Origin: Bog-756 sp963837805
Lineage (GTDB): Bacteria; Actinomycetota; Acidimicrobiia; Acidimicrobiales; RAAP-2
DNA: 64,000 nucleotides
Assembly: GCA_963837805.1 (NCBI GenBank)
Contig: CAWIOU010000029.1
Location: 1-64,000 of the forward strand
Direction: 5' to 3'
Position 1 is the first letter of the stretch. Each line of letters begins with the position of its first letter. Below are positions 9,066 to 16,754 of this stretch, piece after piece. Below the pieces are notes generated by a model. It did no database searches, was not told where the DNA came from, and saw only the letters and a program-made list of their open reading frames with translations. Both the position numbers and the translations under genes were made by a program.

Positions 9066-9807
9066 ATGCCGTCGCCGGCGGCCGCGGCGGAGGACGAGGA
9101 ATGGGCGGCCGCCGTCGAGGCCCTGCGTGGCGGTTCGGTGGTGGCCGTGCCCACCGACACGGTCTACGGGCTGGCCGTCGTGCCGTTCCTGGCCGACGCC
9201 GTGGCGCGGCTCTTCTCGGTCAAGGAACGGCCGAGGGACGTTCCCCTTCCGGTGCTGGTCGCCTCCTGGGCGCAGGTCGGCCACGGTGGCCGGGCAGCTG
9301 GACGGAGCGGCCGAAGTGCTGGCCGTCCGCTACTGGCCCGGTCCGCTGACTCTGGTGGTCCCCCGGGAGATCCGATTCGCCGCCGACCTCGGCGGACCCC
9401 CGTCGGCCCAGGCCACCGTCGGCCTGAGGTGGCCCGATCATCCGCTGGTCGGACGCCTGTGCCGCGCAGCTCGGCCCACTGGCCGTCACCAGTGCCAATC
9501 GGCACGGATCTCCGCCATCGACCACGGCCGGGGAGGTGGCGGCGGCGTTTGCCGGAGCCGACGGCTGGCCACGATCCTCGACGGCGGGACCTGTGACGGC
9601 ACACCCTCGACCGTCGTCGAGTGCCGGGGGTCGGCGACCCGGTGCATCCGCGAGGGTGCGATCGCGTGGGAGGAGATCGTCGAGGCCCGCGCTGCCCGGG
9701 TCGGCTCCCGGCTGACCCGTTCCCGGCGGGGTGCCGGCTCCGGACGGCGGCCCTCGAAGGGAGCGGTGACCCCTTGTCCGCTACCATGCGGTTTCCGAGG
9801 GCATTGA
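9066..9807 (+). pseudogene. tsaC: L-threonylcarbamoyladenylate synthase (Sua5/YciO/YrdC), about three frameshifts
   Basis: Makes threonylcarbamoyl-AMP from threonine, bicarbonate and ATP for the t6A37 modification of ANN-decoding tRNAs. The YrdC-domain start LRGGSVVAVPTDTVYGL and SVKERPRDVPLPVLV are in the first frame. After about 9270 the protein continues in a second frame (VLAVRYWPGPLTLVV). Near 9460 it enters a third (LAVTSANRHGSPPSTTAGEV), and near 9570 it returns to the second (ILDGGTCDGTPSTVVEC). The remaining residues are conserved, so indel errors are the best explanation. It follows prmC by 6 bp, the usual order. Confidence 0.85.
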
Positions 9808-9823
9808 GCACTGGGGGAAGAAA

Positions 9824-10264
9824 TTGGTGTTTTCGAGCATCGTCGTGGGCACTGACGGCTCTGAGACGGCATCCGAGGCGGTCGCCCTGGCCGTCCGCCT
9901 CGCCCGCCAGAGCAGTGCCAAGTTGCACCTGGTCGTGGGCGTGCATTCTTCCTCGGCGGCGACCGTCCCCGTCCCCGCGGGAGGGGGAAGCGTCTCGGAC
10001 GCTTCCGGGGGTCCACTTCTGAGAAAGGCGGCGCAGAGCCTCCTCGAGCGCCTGTCCGAGACGGTGGAGGGTCTCGACGTGGAGATCCACACCGACGTCG
10101 GCAATCCGGCCGAGGTGATCGTCCGGTTGGCCGATGAGGTCGGGGCCGACCTCATCGTCGTGGGCAGCAAGGGTATGCGCGGGAAGCGACGGATCCTGGG
10201 TTCGGTTCCGAACAGCGTGGCCCACAAGGCCGGGTGCCACGTCCTGATCGCCAAGACCACCTGA
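9824..10264 (+). CDS. Universal stress protein (UspA family)
   Basis: 146-residue single-domain Usp. It begins with the typical beta strand SSIVVGTDGSETASEAV, which carries the adenine-contacting Asp. It ends with the ATP-binding signature G-x2-G-x9-G-S (GSKGMRGKRRILGSVPNSV) and the strand CHVLIAKT, so it is the ATP-binding subclass. A Gly/Ser insert (residues 45-62) is unusual but tolerated. GGGGGAAG lies about 9 nt before the GTG, and TACCAT at 9782-9787 may be its -10. The exact stress role cannot be read from the sequence. Confidence 0.9.
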   Translation: MVFSSIVVGTDGSETASEAVALAVRLARQSSAKLHLVVGVHSSSAATVPVPAGGGSVSDASGGPLLRKAAQSLLERLSETVEGLDVEIHTDVGNPAEVIVRLADEVGADLIVVGSKGMRGKRRILGSVPNSVAHKAGCHVLIAKTT

Positions 10265-10308
10265 TCGCTTGCCGGATCCCCCGGACGGCCCCCGGGGACG
10301 GGGTGGGG

Positions 10309-10338
10309 TTGACGTCCTCCCTCCGGACGGGGGACACT
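10309..10338 (+). promoter_or_regulatory. Promoter of the leuB-ilvE-cimA attenuator
   Basis: TTGACG (10309-10314) is a good -35. Eighteen bp further, GACACT (10333-10338) is an acceptable -10. Transcription would start near 10345-10348, almost on the ATG of the leader peptide, giving a leaderless leader ORF. Confidence 0.5.
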
Positions 10339-10347
10339 GGATACCTT

Positions 10348-10395
10348 ATGGAAACTCGGTTGGACGCCCACGCCCAGGTAATCATTATCGAGTAG
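10348..10395 (+). CDS. Branched-chain leader peptide METRLDAHAQVIIIE
   Basis: A 15-codon ORF that ends in GTA ATC ATT ATC GAG TAG, so Val-Ile-Ile-Ile stands just before the stop. It is followed immediately by mutually exclusive RNA hairpins and lies upstream of leuB-ilvE-cimA. Ribosomes short of charged tRNA-Ile (or tRNA-Val) would stall at 10378-10389 and steer folding of the attenuator. Four consecutive branched-chain codons in a 15-residue peptide, placed at a 5' leader, are diagnostic of an ilv-type control peptide. It has little or no Shine-Dalgarno, consistent with a near-leaderless start. Confidence 0.85.
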   Translation: METRLDAHAQVIIIE

Positions 10396-10448
10396 GCACA
10401 TGCCCGCCGGTATGTGCCTCTCGACCGTCCACATGGTGGGCGGTTTTT
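10395..10448 (+). terminator. Attenuator: pause hairpin, antiterminator and intrinsic terminator
   Basis: Three alternative structures can be drawn. Pause/protector hairpin: 10395-10404 pairs with 10409-10418 (10 bp, one G-U, 4-nt loop). Terminator: 10425-10432 (CCGTCCAC) pairs with 10436-10443 (GTGGGCGG) around a 3-nt loop, followed by TTTTT at 10444-10448. Antiterminator: 10402-10408 pairs with 10435-10441 (7 bp, one G-U), and 10412-10416 pairs with 10430-10434 (5 bp); this destroys both other hairpins. A ribosome stalled on the Ile codons covers the left arm of the pause hairpin and would favour the antiterminator, so scarcity of isoleucine or valine lets transcription reach leuB. Confidence 0.85.
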
Positions 10449-10639
10449 CAATTGCGGGAGGGCTGGGACGCACCGATTCCGGGGGCCGAGGCCACGGAGG
10501 CCGGACGGCTCCGGCGATGACCACGGCGACGGTCCGTCGAACCCGGTTCCGGCTGGAGTAAACCTCGGGCCAGGGATGGACCGGCCGGGGTGACGATCAG
10601 AAGAGCACGAGAACGAGACAGCAGAGGAAACTGAGAACG

Positions 10640-11659
10640 GTGACGACGCACAGGCTGGGCATCATCGGTGGGGACGGGATCGGCCCCGAGGTGGTGGCCG
10701 AGGCGCTCAAGGTGCTCGAGGCGGCCGGCATCTCGATGGAGACGACCGAGTACGACCTCGGGGCCGACCGGTATGTCCGCACCGGAGAGATCCTCCCCGA
10801 CCCGGTCCTCGCCGAGTTACGGCAGCAGGACGCGATCCTCCTCGGAGCGGTCGGCCCGCCGGTGGGCTCCACCGCCGTCCCGCCCGGCGCCCTCGAGCGG
10901 GGCCTGCTGCTCCGGCTGCGGTTCGACCTCGACCTGTACATCAACATGCGGCCGTTCAACGGGGTTCCCGGGGCCCTGGCCCCTGAGTGCGATTTCGTGG
11001 TGATCCGGGAGAACACCGAGGGGACCTACGCCGGCGAAGGCGGCTTCCTGCGGCGCGGGACTCCGTTCGAGGTGGCCACCCAGGGATCGGTCAATACCCG
11101 GCACGGCGTGGAACGGTGCGCCCGGTTCGCCTTCGAGCTGGCCTCGAAGCGGCCGCGCCGGCACCTCACCCTCGTGCACAAGACCAATGTCCTCACCTTT
11201 GCCGGCGATCTCTGGCAGCGCACTGTCGACGACGTGGCCAACGACTTCGGAACCGTCACCCGCGACTACAACCATGTCGATGCCACGTGTATCTACCTGG
11301 TCGAGGACGCCCTCCGCTACGACGTGATCGTGACCGACAATCTCTTCGGCGACATCATCACCGACCTGGCCGGGGCCGTTGCCGGTGGTATCGGCTATGC
11401 GGCGTCGGCGAACCTGAACCCCGACCGCACGGGGCCCTCGCTCTTCGAACCGGTTCACGGGGCGGCCCACGACATCGCCGGAACCGGCAAGGCCAATCCG
11501 GCGGCGGCCATCCGGTCGGCCGCCCTCATGCTCGACCACCTCGGCGAATCTTCGGCGGCGCACAAGGTGTCGTCGGCGGTCGCCGAATTCATCGCCTCCG
11601 GACCGGATCCGACCCTCTCGACCGCCGCCATCGGCGACGCCATCGCAGAAAGGCTGTAA
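10640..11659 (+). CDS. leuB: 3-Isopropylmalate dehydrogenase
   Basis: NAD-dependent oxidative decarboxylation of 3-isopropylmalate in leucine synthesis; the same enzyme commonly serves 3-methylmalate in the citramalate route. The 339-residue protein has the NAD-binding start RLGIIGGDGIGPEVV, the substrate-arginine helix ERGLLLRLRFDLDLYINMRP, the conserved VIRENTEGTYAG, and the metal-binding VIVTDNLFGDIITDLAG with its Asp pair. GAGGAAA lies about 10 nt before the GTG. It is the first structural gene after the attenuator (190 bp) and is followed 2 bp later by ilvE. Confidence 0.94.
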   Translation: MTTHRLGIIGGDGIGPEVVAEALKVLEAAGISMETTEYDLGADRYVRTGEILPDPVLAELRQQDAILLGAVGPPVGSTAVPPGALERGLLLRLRFDLDLYINMRPFNGVPGALAPECDFVVIRENTEGTYAGEGGFLRRGTPFEVATQGSVNTRHGVERCARFAFELASKRPRRHLTLVHKTNVLTFAGDLWQRTVDDVANDFGTVTRDYNHVDATCIYLVEDALRYDVIVTDNLFGDIITDLAGAVAGGIGYAASANLNPDRTGPSLFEPVHGAAHDIAGTGKANPAAAIRSAALMLDHLGESSAAHKVSSAVAEFIASGPDPTLSTAAIGDAIAERL

Positions 11660-11661
11660 CC

Positions 11662-12591
11662 ATGCCCCTGACCCCGACGGACAAGATCTGGATGGACGGT
11701 GAGCTGGTCGACTGGGCCGACGCCACGGTGCACGTGCTCACCCACACCATGCACTACGGCTCGGGCGTCTTCGAGGGAATTCGGGCCTACCCGACATCGG
11801 AGGGGGTGGCCGTCTTCCGCCTGCGTGAGCACATCGAGCGCCTCCTCGTGTCAGCCAAGATCTTCATGATCGAGGTCCCGTACTCGTTGGAGGAGATCAT
11901 GGAGGCCACCCGGACGGTGGTCCGGGTCAACAGGCTCGACGGGGGCTGCTACATCCGGCCCCTCGTCTATCTGGGCTACGGCGAAATGGGACTGAATCCG
12001 ATCCCGTGTCCGGTCAACGTGTCCATCGCCGCCTGGCCGTGGGGTACCTACCTCGGAGACGAGGGCGTGGCCAACGGGGTGTCGGTCAAGATCAGTTCCT
12101 GGCGTCGCCACGATCCCAACGCCGTCCCGACGGCGGCCAAGGGCACCGGGATGTACGTGAACTCCTCGCTGGCCAAGGTGGAGGCCCTCAAAGCTGGCTA
12201 CGACGAGGCCATCCTCCTGGCCCCGGACGGCAACGTCAGCGAGTGCACCGGGGAGAACATCTTCATCGTGCGCAAGGGTCGCCTGATCACCCCACCGACC
12301 TCCGACTCGGGAGCGCTCGAGGGCATCACCCAGCAGTCGGTCGAGACGATCGCCCGGGACCTCGGTTACGCCGTGTCCTACGAGCCGATCATCCGCACCG
12401 ACCTCTACACCGCGGACGAGGCCTTCCTGACCGGTACGGCGGCCGAACTGGTTCCGATCCGGTCGGTTGACGATCGGGAGGTGGGCGAAGGAAAGCCGGG
12501 ACCGATCACACAGAAGCTCCAACAGACGTTCTTCGCCGCGCTCCACGGGGAAGTCGACCAGTACAAGGACTGGCTGGACCATGTCGAATGA
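11662..12591 (+). CDS. ilvE: Branched-chain amino acid aminotransferase
   Basis: Fold-type IV PLP transaminase that makes leucine, isoleucine and valine from their 2-oxo acids with glutamate as donor. It has 309 residues. The N-terminal THTMHYGSGVFEGIRAY is the class signature, Lys160 in PTAAKGTGMY is the expected PLP lysine, and NVSECTGENIF and the phosphate-binding EGITQQSV are present. The ATG is 2 bp after the leuB stop, and its 3' end overlaps cimA by 11 bp. This tight packing makes a co-transcribed unit under the upstream Val-Ile attenuator. Confidence 0.95.
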   Translation: MPLTPTDKIWMDGELVDWADATVHVLTHTMHYGSGVFEGIRAYPTSEGVAVFRLREHIERLLVSAKIFMIEVPYSLEEIMEATRTVVRVNRLDGGCYIRPLVYLGYGEMGLNPIPCPVNVSIAAWPWGTYLGDEGVANGVSVKISSWRRHDPNAVPTAAKGTGMYVNSSLAKVEALKAGYDEAILLAPDGNVSECTGENIFIVRKGRLITPPTSDSGALEGITQQSVETIARDLGYAVSYEPIIRTDLYTADEAFLTGTAAELVPIRSVDDREVGEGKPGPITQKLQQTFFAALHGEVDQYKDWLDHVE

Positions 12592-14359
12592 AGGACCGAC
12601 GCTGAACGACGACTCGTTCCCAGGGGGCCGGGCCTTGACCGGTCATGCCCACTCCCACGGCAACGGGTTGGTGCACAGCCATCCGCTGACGCCGGGACAG
12701 CACGCCCACGCCGAGGGCAGGGAGGCCCGCGGGGCCGCGGCCGGGGGGAGCGGCCACGACTTCGATCTGCCCTCCTTCCCGTCCGCGGTCGATGTCTTCG
12801 ACACCACCCTCCGCGACGGCTCCCAGCAAGAGGGGCTCTCGCTGACCGTGGATGACAAGCTGCGCGTCGCCGAGCAGCTCGACCACCTGGGTGTCACCTT
12901 CATCGAGGGCGGGTGGCCCGGTGCCAATCCGAAGGACGAAGAGTTCTTCGCCCGGGCGCCGACCGAGCTCTCGCTGTCGAGGTCGACACTGGTGGCGTTC
13001 GGCTCCACCCGGCGGGCGGCGGTGAGGGCGGAAGACGACGAGACGCTCCGCCATCTGGTCAACGCCCAGACCGAGGCGGTGTGCATCGTCGCCAAGTCGT
13101 CGGAGATGCACGTGGTCGACGCCCTCCGGACCACCCTCGACGAGGCTGTGGCCATGGTGGCCGACTCGGTCGAGTTCCTCCGCTCCAACGACCTCAGGGT
13201 CTTCCTCGATGCCGAGCACTTCTTCGACGGGTACAAGGCCAACCCCGAATTCACGAAGCGCATCCTCCGCGCCGCCGAGGAGGCCGGGGCGGAGACCCTC
13301 GTGCTCTGTGACACCAACGGGGGCAGCCTGCCCTATGAGATCGAGCGGATCGTGGCCGATGTGGTGGCTGGGTTCGAATCCCAGGTCGGGGTGCACTTCC
13401 ACAACGACAGTGGTTGCGCGGTGGCCAACTCGCTGGTGGCGGTGGGTGAGGGAGCCACCCATGTGCAGGGGTGTGTCAACGGCTACGGGGAACGTGCGGG
13501 CAATACCGATCTCTCGGCCGCCATCCCCGACCTGAGCCTGAAGCTGGGAGTAGGCACCATCCCGTCCGAGCGGTTGGAACTGCTCACTCCCGTCTCCCAT
13601 CACATCTCGGAGCTGGTGAACATCGCACCGAATCCGCAGCAACCCTTTGTCGGAGCCTCGGTCTTTGCCCACAAGGCGGGGCTGCACACCTCGGCTATCG
13701 CCCGGCGGTCCGACGCCTACGAGCACATCTCGCCCGAGCTGGTCGGCAACGGCACCCGGTTCGTCGTGTCCGAGCTGGCCGGCCGCTCGACGCTGGCCAT
13801 GAAGGCGACCGAGTTGGGACTGGAGCTCGATTCCCAGGCCATGGCCTCGGTGCTGGACTCCCTCAAGCGCCTCGAGTACGAGGGCTACCACTTCGAGGTG
13901 GCGGACGGATCGCTGGAGCTACTGCTGCGCAACTCGACGGGCTGGGAGCAGTCCTTCTTCGAGCTGGAGTCCTATCGGGTCATCGCCGACCACGGTGACG
14001 GACAGTCGACCGAGGCCACGGTGAAGATCATGGTGGGCGACCAACGGATCGTCGCCACCGCCGAGGGCAACGGTCCGGTCAACGCGCTGGACGGTGCCGT
14101 CCGGAAGGCCATCGGATCTCACTATCCCGCTCTCTCCGGAGTCCATCTGGTCGACTACCGGGTCAGGGTCCTGGACTCCGCCAAGGGCACCGGTTCGGTG
14201 ACCAGGGTCCTCATCGACTCCACGGATGGTGACCGGACCTGGACGACCATCGGGGTCTCCGAGAACATCATCGCCGCGTCCTGGCAGGCCCTCTCCGACT
14301 CCATCGTCTACGGTCTGCTGCATGCAGGGGCAGCTGCGGGCACCCCTGCGGTGGATTGA
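12581..14359 (+). CDS. cimA: (R)-citramalate synthase with His-rich N-terminal extension
   Basis: Condenses pyruvate and acetyl-CoA to citramalate, the first step of the threonine-independent isoleucine route. The TIM-barrel starts at about residue 69 with DVFDTTLRDGSQQEGLSL, followed by FIEGGWPGANPKD and the metal-site VHFHNDSGCAVANS. The C-terminal LeuA-dimer regulatory domain (about 430-590) is the site of isoleucine feedback in this family. With 592 residues it is longer than usual because residues 1-68 form an extension with seven histidines between positions 22 and 43. The start at 12581 lies inside ilvE; this is supported by continuity of the His-rich segment, which has no later in-frame start before the barrel. 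An alternative is homocitrate or isopropylmalate synthase, but GGWPGANPKD favours CimA. Confidence 0.9.
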   Translation: MSNEGPTLNDDSFPGGRALTGHAHSHGNGLVHSHPLTPGQHAHAEGREARGAAAGGSGHDFDLPSFPSAVDVFDTTLRDGSQQEGLSLTVDDKLRVAEQLDHLGVTFIEGGWPGANPKDEEFFARAPTELSLSRSTLVAFGSTRRAAVRAEDDETLRHLVNAQTEAVCIVAKSSEMHVVDALRTTLDEAVAMVADSVEFLRSNDLRVFLDAEHFFDGYKANPEFTKRILRAAEEAGAETLVLCDTNGGSLPYEIERIVADVVAGFESQVGVHFHNDSGCAVANSLVAVGEGATHVQGCVNGYGERAGNTDLSAAIPDLSLKLGVGTIPSERLELLTPVSHHISELVNIAPNPQQPFVGASVFAHKAGLHTSAIARRSDAYEHISPELVGNGTRFVVSELAGRSTLAMKATELGLELDSQAMASVLDSLKRLEYEGYHFEVADGSLELLLRNSTGWEQSFFELESYRVIADHGDGQSTEATVKIMVGDQRIVATAEGNGPVNALDGAVRKAIGSHYPALSGVHLVDYRVRVLDSAKGTGSVTRVLIDSTDGDRTWTTIGVSENIIAASWQALSDSIVYGLLHAGAAAGTPAVD

Positions 14360-14390
14360 GCCAACCGCGCCGTCGATCAGGAGCCTCACT

Positions 14391-14912
14391 GTGACCCAAC
14401 CGAGTTTCGTGCCCATCGTCGAAGCCGACCAGGTACGTCCCGCCTACCGGCTCCAGGTACCCAGTATCTGGACCCAGTCGCGGCCCTCGGAGCTCCGGGG
14501 CGCCTCCCAGCCGACCGGGCTGCAGCTCGGCAGCCCCGGTCCGGACCAAGGCTTCGCCCTCAAGTTGGCCAGGAGGTTCGAGGACCGCCTGCAACTCACC
14601 GAGGCCGAGTCCGTCGAGGACGCCATCTCCGGTTGCACGGCGGTGGCCATGCGCCGGTGCGCTCGGTTCGGACGGGCGCCCGCCGTCTATGACGTGTCCT
14701 TCGGGTTCACGCTGTGGGGCTTCCTGGGTGGCGCTCCCGACGATCTGATCGGGGCCCGGATCCCGCTGTTCCGGTCAGTTGCCCATCACTACAAGGCCCA
14801 GCGGGCCATCGCCGACAGTGTGGGCGAGGAGGCGCTCAGGCTCACCCCCGAGGCCGTGGCCGAGCGGCTCGACCAGTGGCGGACGTTGGTGAACCTCCCG
14901 GAGGCTGACTGA
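14391..14912 (+). CDS. Uncharacterised 173-residue protein
   Basis: Product not recognised. GTG 14391 follows GGAG by about 9 nt and starts 31 bp after cimA, so it may be the last gene of that operon. The protein is soluble, with a helical C-terminal half, and contains the segments RAPAVYDVSFGFTLWGFLGG and RSVAHHYKAQRAIADSVGEEAL. There is no signal peptide or membrane segment. It converges on the downstream minus-strand gene with an 11-bp gap. Codon use matches the neighbours, so it is likely a real lineage-conserved gene. Confidence 0.7.
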   Translation: MTQPSFVPIVEADQVRPAYRLQVPSIWTQSRPSELRGASQPTGLQLGSPGPDQGFALKLARRFEDRLQLTEAESVEDAISGCTAVAMRRCARFGRAPAVYDVSFGFTLWGFLGGAPDDLIGARIPLFRSVAHHYKAQRAIADSVGEEALRLTPEAVAERLDQWRTLVNLPEAD

Positions 14913-14923
14913 TCCGCAGCCGC

Positions 14924-15370
14924 TCAGTGGCCTTTCCGCCACTTTCGCTTGGCGGGTGCGGCAAACGTGACTCCGGCCGTTCCGGCCACCACGGGGTCCC
15001 CGCCGCCCGGCGTCATCTTCCGCATCGAACCACTGCGTGACGGACTGGGGGGTTGGGCCTCGTTCCGCTCGTCGTCGCCGTCGTACTTCACCGTGACGTT
15101 GTCGGCCAGATGCGACCCCTGGAGGGCCTTCTGGAAGAGATCCGGGAATTGCCGGCCGTTGGTGGCCGCCTTCACCGAGTGACCGGGGCCCTGCCGCCGC
15201 TCCGGTTGCCCGCTCGGGGGGAACTGTGGACCTGACTGCCGCCGCTCGGGTTGCGGGCCGGCGGTCGGCCCCGCTCCAGAGCCGTCCTTGAACGACGGAT
15301 GCAGCTCGGGCGGATACCACTTGCCATCGCTGGCGATCCACCAGCCTTGTCCCTCGGGTTTATCACTCAC
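14924..15370 (-). CDS. Small Trp-rich N-motif protein (GWWIASDGKWYPPE)
   Basis: 148 residues. The N terminus contains GWWIASDGKWYPPELHPSF, a short aromatic module seen at the N terminus of many Acidimicrobiia proteins and reminiscent of DUF2510-type WYPDP modules. A disordered Gln/Arg/Pro-rich middle follows. The C-terminal part has LFQKALQGSHLADNVTVKYDGDDERNE and ends in a basic tail, AKRKWRKGH. No enzymatic motif is visible. The gene is read divergently from the acyl-CoA dehydrogenase, across an intergenic region with strong inverted repeats. The function is unknown; the module could bind peptides or proteins. Confidence 0.7.
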   Translation of the reverse strand: MSDKPEGQGWWIASDGKWYPPELHPSFKDGSGAGPTAGPQPERRQSGPQFPPSGQPERRQGPGHSVKAATNGRQFPDLFQKALQGSHLADNVTVKYDGDDERNEAQPPSPSRSGSMRKMTPGGGDPVVAGTAGVTFAAPAKRKWRKGH

Positions 15371-15484
15371 AGAACTGCCTCCGCTACTATGCGTGTTAAT
15401 TGATACGCCGAATATTACCCCGCTCGACCTGTAATTGTCAGGGGATCTTTTCCCGACACCGGCAAGGGGGAGCTGGTTCCAATT

Positions 15485-15536
15485 TCGAATTCGACCGAAT
15501 TATCGGCTGTAGGCGATAATTCGGCCAGATTCGGCC
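15485..15536. promoter_or_regulatory. Palindrome cluster (probable operator) between divergent genes
   Basis: The 232-bp divergent region is markedly AT-rich. It holds a perfect 10-bp palindrome TCGAATTCGA (15485-15494), abutting an inverted repeat with 11-bp arms (CCGAATTATCG at 15495-15505, CGATAATTCGG at 15514-15524, 8-bp spacer), then two direct copies of ATTCGGCC (15519 and 15529) spaced exactly 10 bp. This looks like a dimeric-repressor operator controlling one or both divergent genes. The cognate regulator is not in the window. Confidence 0.55.
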
Positions 15537-15590
15537 AAGAACGCGCCCGGTGACGGACCGGACCCGCCGGGTGGGCACGGTACCTCTGAG

Positions 15591-15596
15591 TAGCTT
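15591..15596 (+). promoter_or_regulatory. -10 box (TAGCTT) of the acyl-CoA dehydrogenase gene
   Basis: TAGCTT ends 6 bp before the ATG at 15603, the leaderless spacing seen repeatedly in this window. This supports ATG 15603 over the in-frame GTG at 15597. Confidence 0.4.
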
Positions 15597-15602
15597 GTGA
15601 GG

Positions 15603-16754
15603 ATGGATTCACCCAATTTCGGCCTCGACGAGGCTCACCGGCAGTTTCGAGACACCCTGCGCAAGTTCGCCGCCGATCGGATCGCGCCCAATGCAGCCGA
15701 GGCTGATCGGGAGGCGACCTTTCCACGGAAGTCGTTCGACGCCTGTGTCGAGCTCGAGCTCCCGGCCCTGGGCATCCCGATCGAGTACGGGGGCGCGGGC
15801 GCCGACATGGTGACCCAGGCGATCATGGCCGAAGAGCTGGCCGGGGTCTGTGCCTCCACCTCGTTGACCATCCTGATCTCGAAGTTGAGCATGCTGCCCG
15901 TGGTCAACTGGGGCACCGAGACGCTGAAGCGCAGGTACGTCCCCCGGGTGGCGTCGGGCGAGGTGCAGGGAAGCTACTGCCTGTCGGAGGCCGATGCCGG
16001 GAGCGATGTCGCCTCCATGAAGGCCAAGGCGGTCCGCGACGGCGATCACTACCTGCTCACCGGCACCAAATACTGGATCACCAATGCTGGCATCTCCGAC
16101 CTCTACACGGTCTTCGCGGTGACCGACCCGACGGCGGGGCGTCGGGGAATCAGCTGCTTCGTGGTGGAGGCGGACTGGGGTGTCGAGGTCGCTCCCCACG
16201 AGGACAAGATGGGACTGCGGGGAAGTCCCACCGCGGCTGTCTCCTTCGATCAGGTGCGAGTCCCGGCCGAGAACCTGGTCGGCGAGGAGGGCATGGGGTT
16301 CACCATCGCCATGCACACGCTCGATCGCAGCCGACCGACGATCGGCGCCCAGGCGGTGGGCATCGCCCAGGGTTCCATCGACTGTGCCGCGGGCTACATG
16401 CAGGAGCGCCGGGCGTTCGGGAAGCCGATCGCCGATCTGCAGGGGCTGCGTTTCATGCTGGCCGACATGGCCATGCGCACCGAGGCGGCCCGGACGATGG
16501 TCTATCGGGCCTGCTCACTCATCGACTCCGGAGACCCCGAGGGTGAGCTGACCAAGATCGGAGCCATGGCCAAGTGCCTGGCGTCCGACACCGCCATGGC
16601 CGTGGCCACCGACGCCGTGCAGCTCCTGGGCGGCTACGGGTACGTCAAGGACTTCCCGGTCGAACGGTTCATGCGGGACGCCAAGATCACCCAGATCTAC
16701 GAGGGAACCAACCAGATCCAGCGGGTGGTCATCGCAAAAAAGCTGCTCGGATAG
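15603..16754 (+). CDS. Acyl-CoA dehydrogenase (SCAD-like); 3' end carries an island attachment site
   Basis: FAD-dependent alpha,beta-dehydrogenation of an acyl-CoA. The 383-residue protein has the standard three-domain layout: N-terminal helices, the FAD/substrate beta-domain with YCLSEADAGSDVASM and YWITNAGISD, and the C-terminal helices with QLLGGYGYVKDFPVERFMRDAK. The catalytic base is the Glu in QIYEGTNQIQR. The last 66 bp are repeated at 23293-23358, where they stand without the rest of the gene. The final codons here (GCA AAA AAG, CTC GGA) are less GC-rich at third positions than those of the distant copy, which suggests that the present 3' end was supplied by the inserted island. Substrate chain length cannot be read with confidence. 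Confidence 0.92.
   Translation: MDSPNFGLDEAHRQFRDTLRKFAADRIAPNAAEADREATFPRKSFDACVELELPALGIPIEYGGAGADMVTQAIMAEELAGVCASTSLTILISKLSMLPVVNWGTETLKRRYVPRVASGEVQGSYCLSEADAGSDVASMKAKAVRDGDHYLLTGTKYWITNAGISDLYTVFAVTDPTAGRRGISCFVVEADWGVEVAPHEDKMGLRGSPTAAVSFDQVRVPAENLVGEEGMGFTIAMHTLDRSRPTIGAQAVGIAQGSIDCAAGYMQERRAFGKPIADLQGLRFMLADMAMRTEAARTMVYRACSLIDSGDPEGELTKIGAMAKCLASDTAMAVATDAVQLLGGYGYVKDFPVERFMRDAKITQIYEGTNQIQRVVIAKKLLG
16689..16754 (+). repeat. Left direct repeat (attL) of the genomic island
   Basis: The 66 bp to the dehydrogenase stop codon match 23293-23358 at 60 of 66 positions. The inner 29 bp (16707-16735) are identical to 23311-23339. The six mismatches are spread over both flanks, mostly at third codon positions. 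Sequence identity stops abruptly upstream of 23293 and downstream of both stop codons. Confidence 0.75.

Noticed and set aside
10378..10448. T-box riboswitch as alternative to a leader-peptide attenuator
   Set aside because: No T-box consensus (AGGGTGG type) or specifier-loop stem is present, whereas a translated leader with Ile codons and mutually exclusive stems is complete.
10517..10561. Second short ORF (ATG to TAA, 14 codons) between the attenuator and leuB
   Set aside because: It has no runs of branched-chain codons, no hairpins after it and no clear ribosome-binding site.
13370..13384. GGTTCGAATCCC, identical to a tRNA T-arm motif
   Set aside because: It lies inside the intact cimA frame, codes conserved residues, and no acceptor, D or anticodon stems can be formed around it.
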